This document shows positions 61,165-64,000 of a stretch of DNA of 64,000 nt, piece by piece. The notes under the pieces were generated by a model, which was given only the letters and a program-made list of their open reading frames with translations, searched no databases and was not told the DNA's origin. The position numbers and the translations under genes were made by a program. The stretch is from Leucaena leucocephala (lineage: Eukaryota > Streptophyta > Magnoliopsida > Fabales > Fabaceae), in the NCBI GenBank assembly GCA_037074615.1, contig CM073570.1, positions 17,084,185 to 17,148,184 of the forward strand. The letters are read 5' to 3'. Numbering within the stretch: the first letter of the stretch is position 1; each line of letters opens with the position of its first letter.

Positions 61165-62590
61165 TTAAAAAATCAGACCGTTAGATCCCACCTCCCTTGA
61201 AGCCATAGCAACCAAGCAGTCGGCAGCAGCATTCCCCACTCTAGGATTAAGAGATAAAGACATCCAGCTTCGTTTCATCAGCATGTCAAGAACATCAGCA
61301 AGAGCGCCATGAAATTGCCACGGACAAGAAGAAATTCGTCGCGAGGAAACAGCATCAAACAGATCCTTACAATCTGTCTCAATAATAGCGGGCATATGTT
61401 CCCATACATCAGCAATGAGAATAGCTTTTAAAGCCAGAAGTTCCACATTAAAAGCAGAGATACCTTTTAACACTTTCCGCCCACCCTCTTAGAAAATATC
61501 CATCTGCATTTCTACAAACAATACCAATGCCCGAGTTACCTTTAGTCCTGCTGTAAGCACCATCACAATTAATTTTGACAACATACCCACTGGTTTCCTC
61601 CACTGAATATCAGTTTCAGATTCCATTTGGAGAATAGATGGTGTTAGAAGAGAGTTGGCATCCCAATATTCCCTTACACTACGACCTGTCATCTCAAGAG
61701 GCACTACAGGATCAGGGGGCACAACTTCAAAAACAAACTTGCATTGTAATTTCCAAATGTACCAACAAAGGGTAGCTATGTAAGATTTACCAAAATTCCA
61801 ATCTGCAAAATCATTCAACAATAAGCCCTCCAGCCAAAAGGCAAAATTCTGAATATTAAAAGGAGTGATTTTGAAGCCCATTGGAGACCCAAACCAAGCA
61901 ATCCGGGACCAGCTACATAACAGTAACATGTGTTCAATTGTTTCTAATTCAGATCAGCAAATCTGGCAGAGAGAATTGTGAGCACATTTCCTTTTAAAGG
62001 GCGCCTCCTTAGTGGCCAGAGTACGATTCAACAGCCTCCATATGAAATTTCTGCTTTTTTGTAATACTTTCATCTTCCAGACCGAATTCCACAAGGAAGG
62101 ATTAATAGTCGAGATGCAGAGATTCTTTAGCAACTACTTTCGTTTGTTGAGCAGCTCTATAACCACACGTCACTTGGTGATTACATCCTTTGCTGCAACC
62201 CATACCAATTTATCATCACTCCTTCCACTTGAAAGAGGTATGTTCTGTATAACAGTTATAACCTGAGGATCAGCATTCCCCTCTCAAAGGCATTAAATTC
62301 CACTGCCTATATTGAATTAACTCAGCAACTATCATATCTTCATGGCTATAGCACCATCACACTTTGGCAGAATAAATTTGTCAAAACCAGGGACCCAAGG
62401 ATCCTTCCATACCTGGACATAAAGGCCTGTGACAACATTTGTTTCGGTAAAGCATGACCTGTAAGAATGCTATCCCAAACGGCCAAACCCATGAGGCGTT
62501 ATGGCCTTTCTTAGCCTTCATAAAGGAAGTACGATGATAAAGGACAGTTCCAAGCAAACAGACTCATGGCGCCTTGGTGGCTGATAAAGG
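61165..62590 (-). pseudogene. LINE ORF2 3' part: linker, zf-RVT and RNase H remnant
   Basis: The minus strand reads HRTSFMKAKKGHNASWVW, then VWKDPWVPGFDKFILPKC, typical of the segment after the reverse transcriptase. The zf-RVT region is NSVWKMKVLQKSRNFIWRLL and NSLCQIC, a TGA, then SELETIEHMLLLCSWSRIAW. The RNase H domain shows KINCDGAYSRTKGNSGIGIV in one frame, then in another ELLALKAILIADVWEHMPAI and ETDCKDLFDA, ending NAAADCLVAMA. The acidic residues in DGA, ELLA and ETD are kept, but at least two frameshifts and one stop prevent a continuous protein. It ends at TAA 61167-61165. Confidence 0.82.
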
Positions 62591-63540
62591 ACAGCCACCA
62601 GAATCCTTAGCTATATTTTCATTACCGTTTGATTTTTGATCCCCATTGAACACAAACTAACTTTCTGGAAAGTCAATCTCGGAAGAAATTGGAACATCAA
62701 CCAAATTAGAAGTACCTGTCCCAGAATTACGAAGTTCCTACTTAAGACGTCTGGAACTCTTCCTTCTAAGTTGCTTACGAACTGGAGTAGGCTGACTTTC
62801 ACCACCTCTATTTCCCCCGAGTCAAAAATCAACTTTCTTCTTTTACTCGGGTCAGGAGTTTTAAGGCCCACAGCAGATCTTTTAAGGCTCACCCCGTCTA
62901 ATTTCTTGACCATATCTAAAAAGGGTGATAATTGTGTAACAGGAACAATGGCTTTTCTAAGATCCTCTTTTGAGGCAGGCTCACTAGATTGGCGATCCAT
63001 AGGAGACAAGTCCATTTTCGTAACTGGGCTGCGGTCCACTTGAGAAAGAATTATCTTTCCATTTTCTTATATAAAAAAATTTAGATAAATTTAGCGATGA
63101 ACATTAATCCTCTGCGTTCAGAAAGCATTTATAACGCACTTTCGAGATCGCCCAAACAAAGAAATCCTCGTAACACCGGGAAATCGAACTTGTTCTTGTG
63201 GGTCTTGTATGATAGAGGCTCTAGGGTGACCAAATTTCCGTCACGCCCATTCCCCCATACCTGCTCATTCGTTCTCATACCCCAATCATTGCAGACGTCC
63301 TGGTAATGGTTTATATCCAGGAGTGGATCACGCGCCCCGACCTTCTGAGAACAAAGCGTCGCCATGGGCAGCCTGCAATCTTCTTCATGCCAAGATTCTA
63401 GATGTTTCACCATAGCTTCCTCCCCGTCTCTCTCCGCCCCTGTTACCATTCAGGGGCTGTAAACTTTGTTTCCTTTTTCTTATCAACAACGAAATCCTTT
63501 TTACAATCTCGACTAGCATGACCCAGCATCACATTGGCTT
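62591..63540 (-). pseudogene. LINE ORF1 (gag-like) remnant
   Basis: Near 63530 the minus strand reads GHASRDCKKDFVVDKKKE, the back half of a CCHC zinc knuckle. Further on is MDRQSSEPASKEDLRKAIVP followed by SPFLDMVKKLDGVSLKRS and a basic segment PDPSKRRKLIFDS, the kind of linker found in ORF1 tails. The usual amino-terminal domain is absent and several stops interrupt the frame, so this is a remnant. Confidence 0.6.
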
Positions 63541-63672
63541 TTGACCCATCCTCACGACACTTCCACACTGTGTTAAGTCGCAAACTACCCCGACCATCCT
63601 GTCTACCTCCATCCTCCATCGCCCAAGCACCGAAGCTGTTACCCCGAGCCTACCACCGCCAGAACACCAAGA

Positions 63673-64000
63673 CCGAAACCAGAGAACCAGAGAATAGAGC
63701 ACTACGAAAACACACACATCGCACAAACTCTGATCCCAAGAGGGGAGACCGGAGTTAACATATCGGAAAGCCACAGTGGGTGAACTCCGTACACTCACAC
63801 TGCCACCAAGGACGGTAACTCACCCTCACAAGACGAGAGAAAAGAAAACCTCACTCTTGCAAGACAGTCGTATATGCAAATTACGACGCTTAAACTTCGT
63901 CCGAAACCATAGAACTAGAAAACATCGCACTACTAAACACAGATCGCACAAACTCCGTTCCAAGGGGGAGACCGGAGTTACCATGTTGGAAATTATCAGT
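63673..64000 (-). repeat. Tandem units of about 228 bp in the LINE 5' region
   Basis: The block starting at 63673 (ccgaaaccagagaaccagag, then cgcacaaactctgatccc, then ggggagaccggagttaacat) recurs at 63901 (ccgaaaccatagaactagaa, then cgcacaaactccgttcc, then ggggagaccggagttaccat). The offset is 228 bp. The second unit is cut by the window edge, so the number of units is unknown. Confidence 0.75.

Larger units (their letters stand above)
61020..64000 (-). mobile_element. Degenerate LINE (L1-like non-LTR retrotransposon), running off the right edge
   Basis: On the minus strand the order is: repeated 5' units at about 63673-64000, an ORF1 remnant with a zinc-knuckle fragment, an ORF1-tail remnant, then directly the post-RT part of ORF2, a zf-RVT motif and an RNase H domain. 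The endonuclease and reverse transcriptase are missing, so an internal deletion joins ORF1 to late ORF2 near 62590. Several stops and frameshifts are present. The element cannot move by itself. Confidence 0.8.

Noticed and set aside
62012..62266. Plus-strand frames within the LINE region
   Set aside because: They are antisense to recognisable LINE ORF2 and ORF1 sequence.
1..64000. CRISPR arrays, operons, bacterial-type promoters, tRNA or rRNA genes
   Set aside because: None seen; the only tRNA-like segments are the heads of SINEs, and the gene structures are those of a plant nuclear genome.

Overview
The window is nuclear DNA from a flowering plant, most likely a core eudicot. It is AT-rich, its genes carry short GT-AG introns, and its non-coding parts are filled with MITEs, SINEs and LINE remnants. 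The gene set is plant-specific: a PMT27-type putative methyltransferase, an SHI-related factor, a TM6/AP3 MADS-box gene, a subfamily-A GATA factor, an intronless LRR protein, a CC-NBS-LRR N-terminus and a brassinosteroid-type P450 relic. I cannot name the species.

Layout, left to right. 1-372 (-) is the 5' end of a CC-NBS-LRR resistance gene running off the left edge. 1217-2927 (+) is a four-exon CPYC glutaredoxin whose signal peptide is out of frame with the catalytic domain. 4091-7211 (-) is a seven-exon, 860-residue PMT27-like gene. About 12 kb of repeats and non-coding DNA follow (two SINE/MITE families, tandem duplications). 19393-20814 (+) is a two-exon SHI/STY factor. About 7 kb later, 27650-29847 (-) is a decayed CYP90C/D-type P450 pseudogene containing a SINE and two tiny poly(A) insertions. 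31978-32374 is a hAT-type MITE. 32804-36949 (+) is a six-exon ubiquitin-conjugating enzyme with an intronic 527-bp Mutator-type MITE. 38853-40253 (+) is a seven-exon TM6-like MADS gene. 42216-43484 (+) is an intronless LRR protein. 44010-45395 is a cluster of three related MITEs, two of them head to head. 50913-51972 (+) is a two-exon GATA5-like factor. 55076-55568 (-) is an interrupted secreted glycine-rich protein. 57307-57914 is a hAT-type MITE. The last 3 kb is a degenerate LINE on the minus strand with repeated 5' units.

The genes do not form a pathway or operon. Each is an independent plant transcription unit. Exon boundaries were read by eye from GT-AG sites, reading phase and family resemblance; every multi-exon model given as intact closes in phase.

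The most interesting points are: (1) a 27-bp tandem duplication in the E2 gene that duplicates a 5' splice site exactly in frame, predicting two isoforms; (2) a frameshift separating the glutaredoxin signal peptide from its domain; (3) the CYP90 pseudogene; (4) three retroposition footprints of about 20 bp, all of form TTGTACC(C) plus poly(A), each between target duplications; (5) well-dated TE insertions with clear target duplications.
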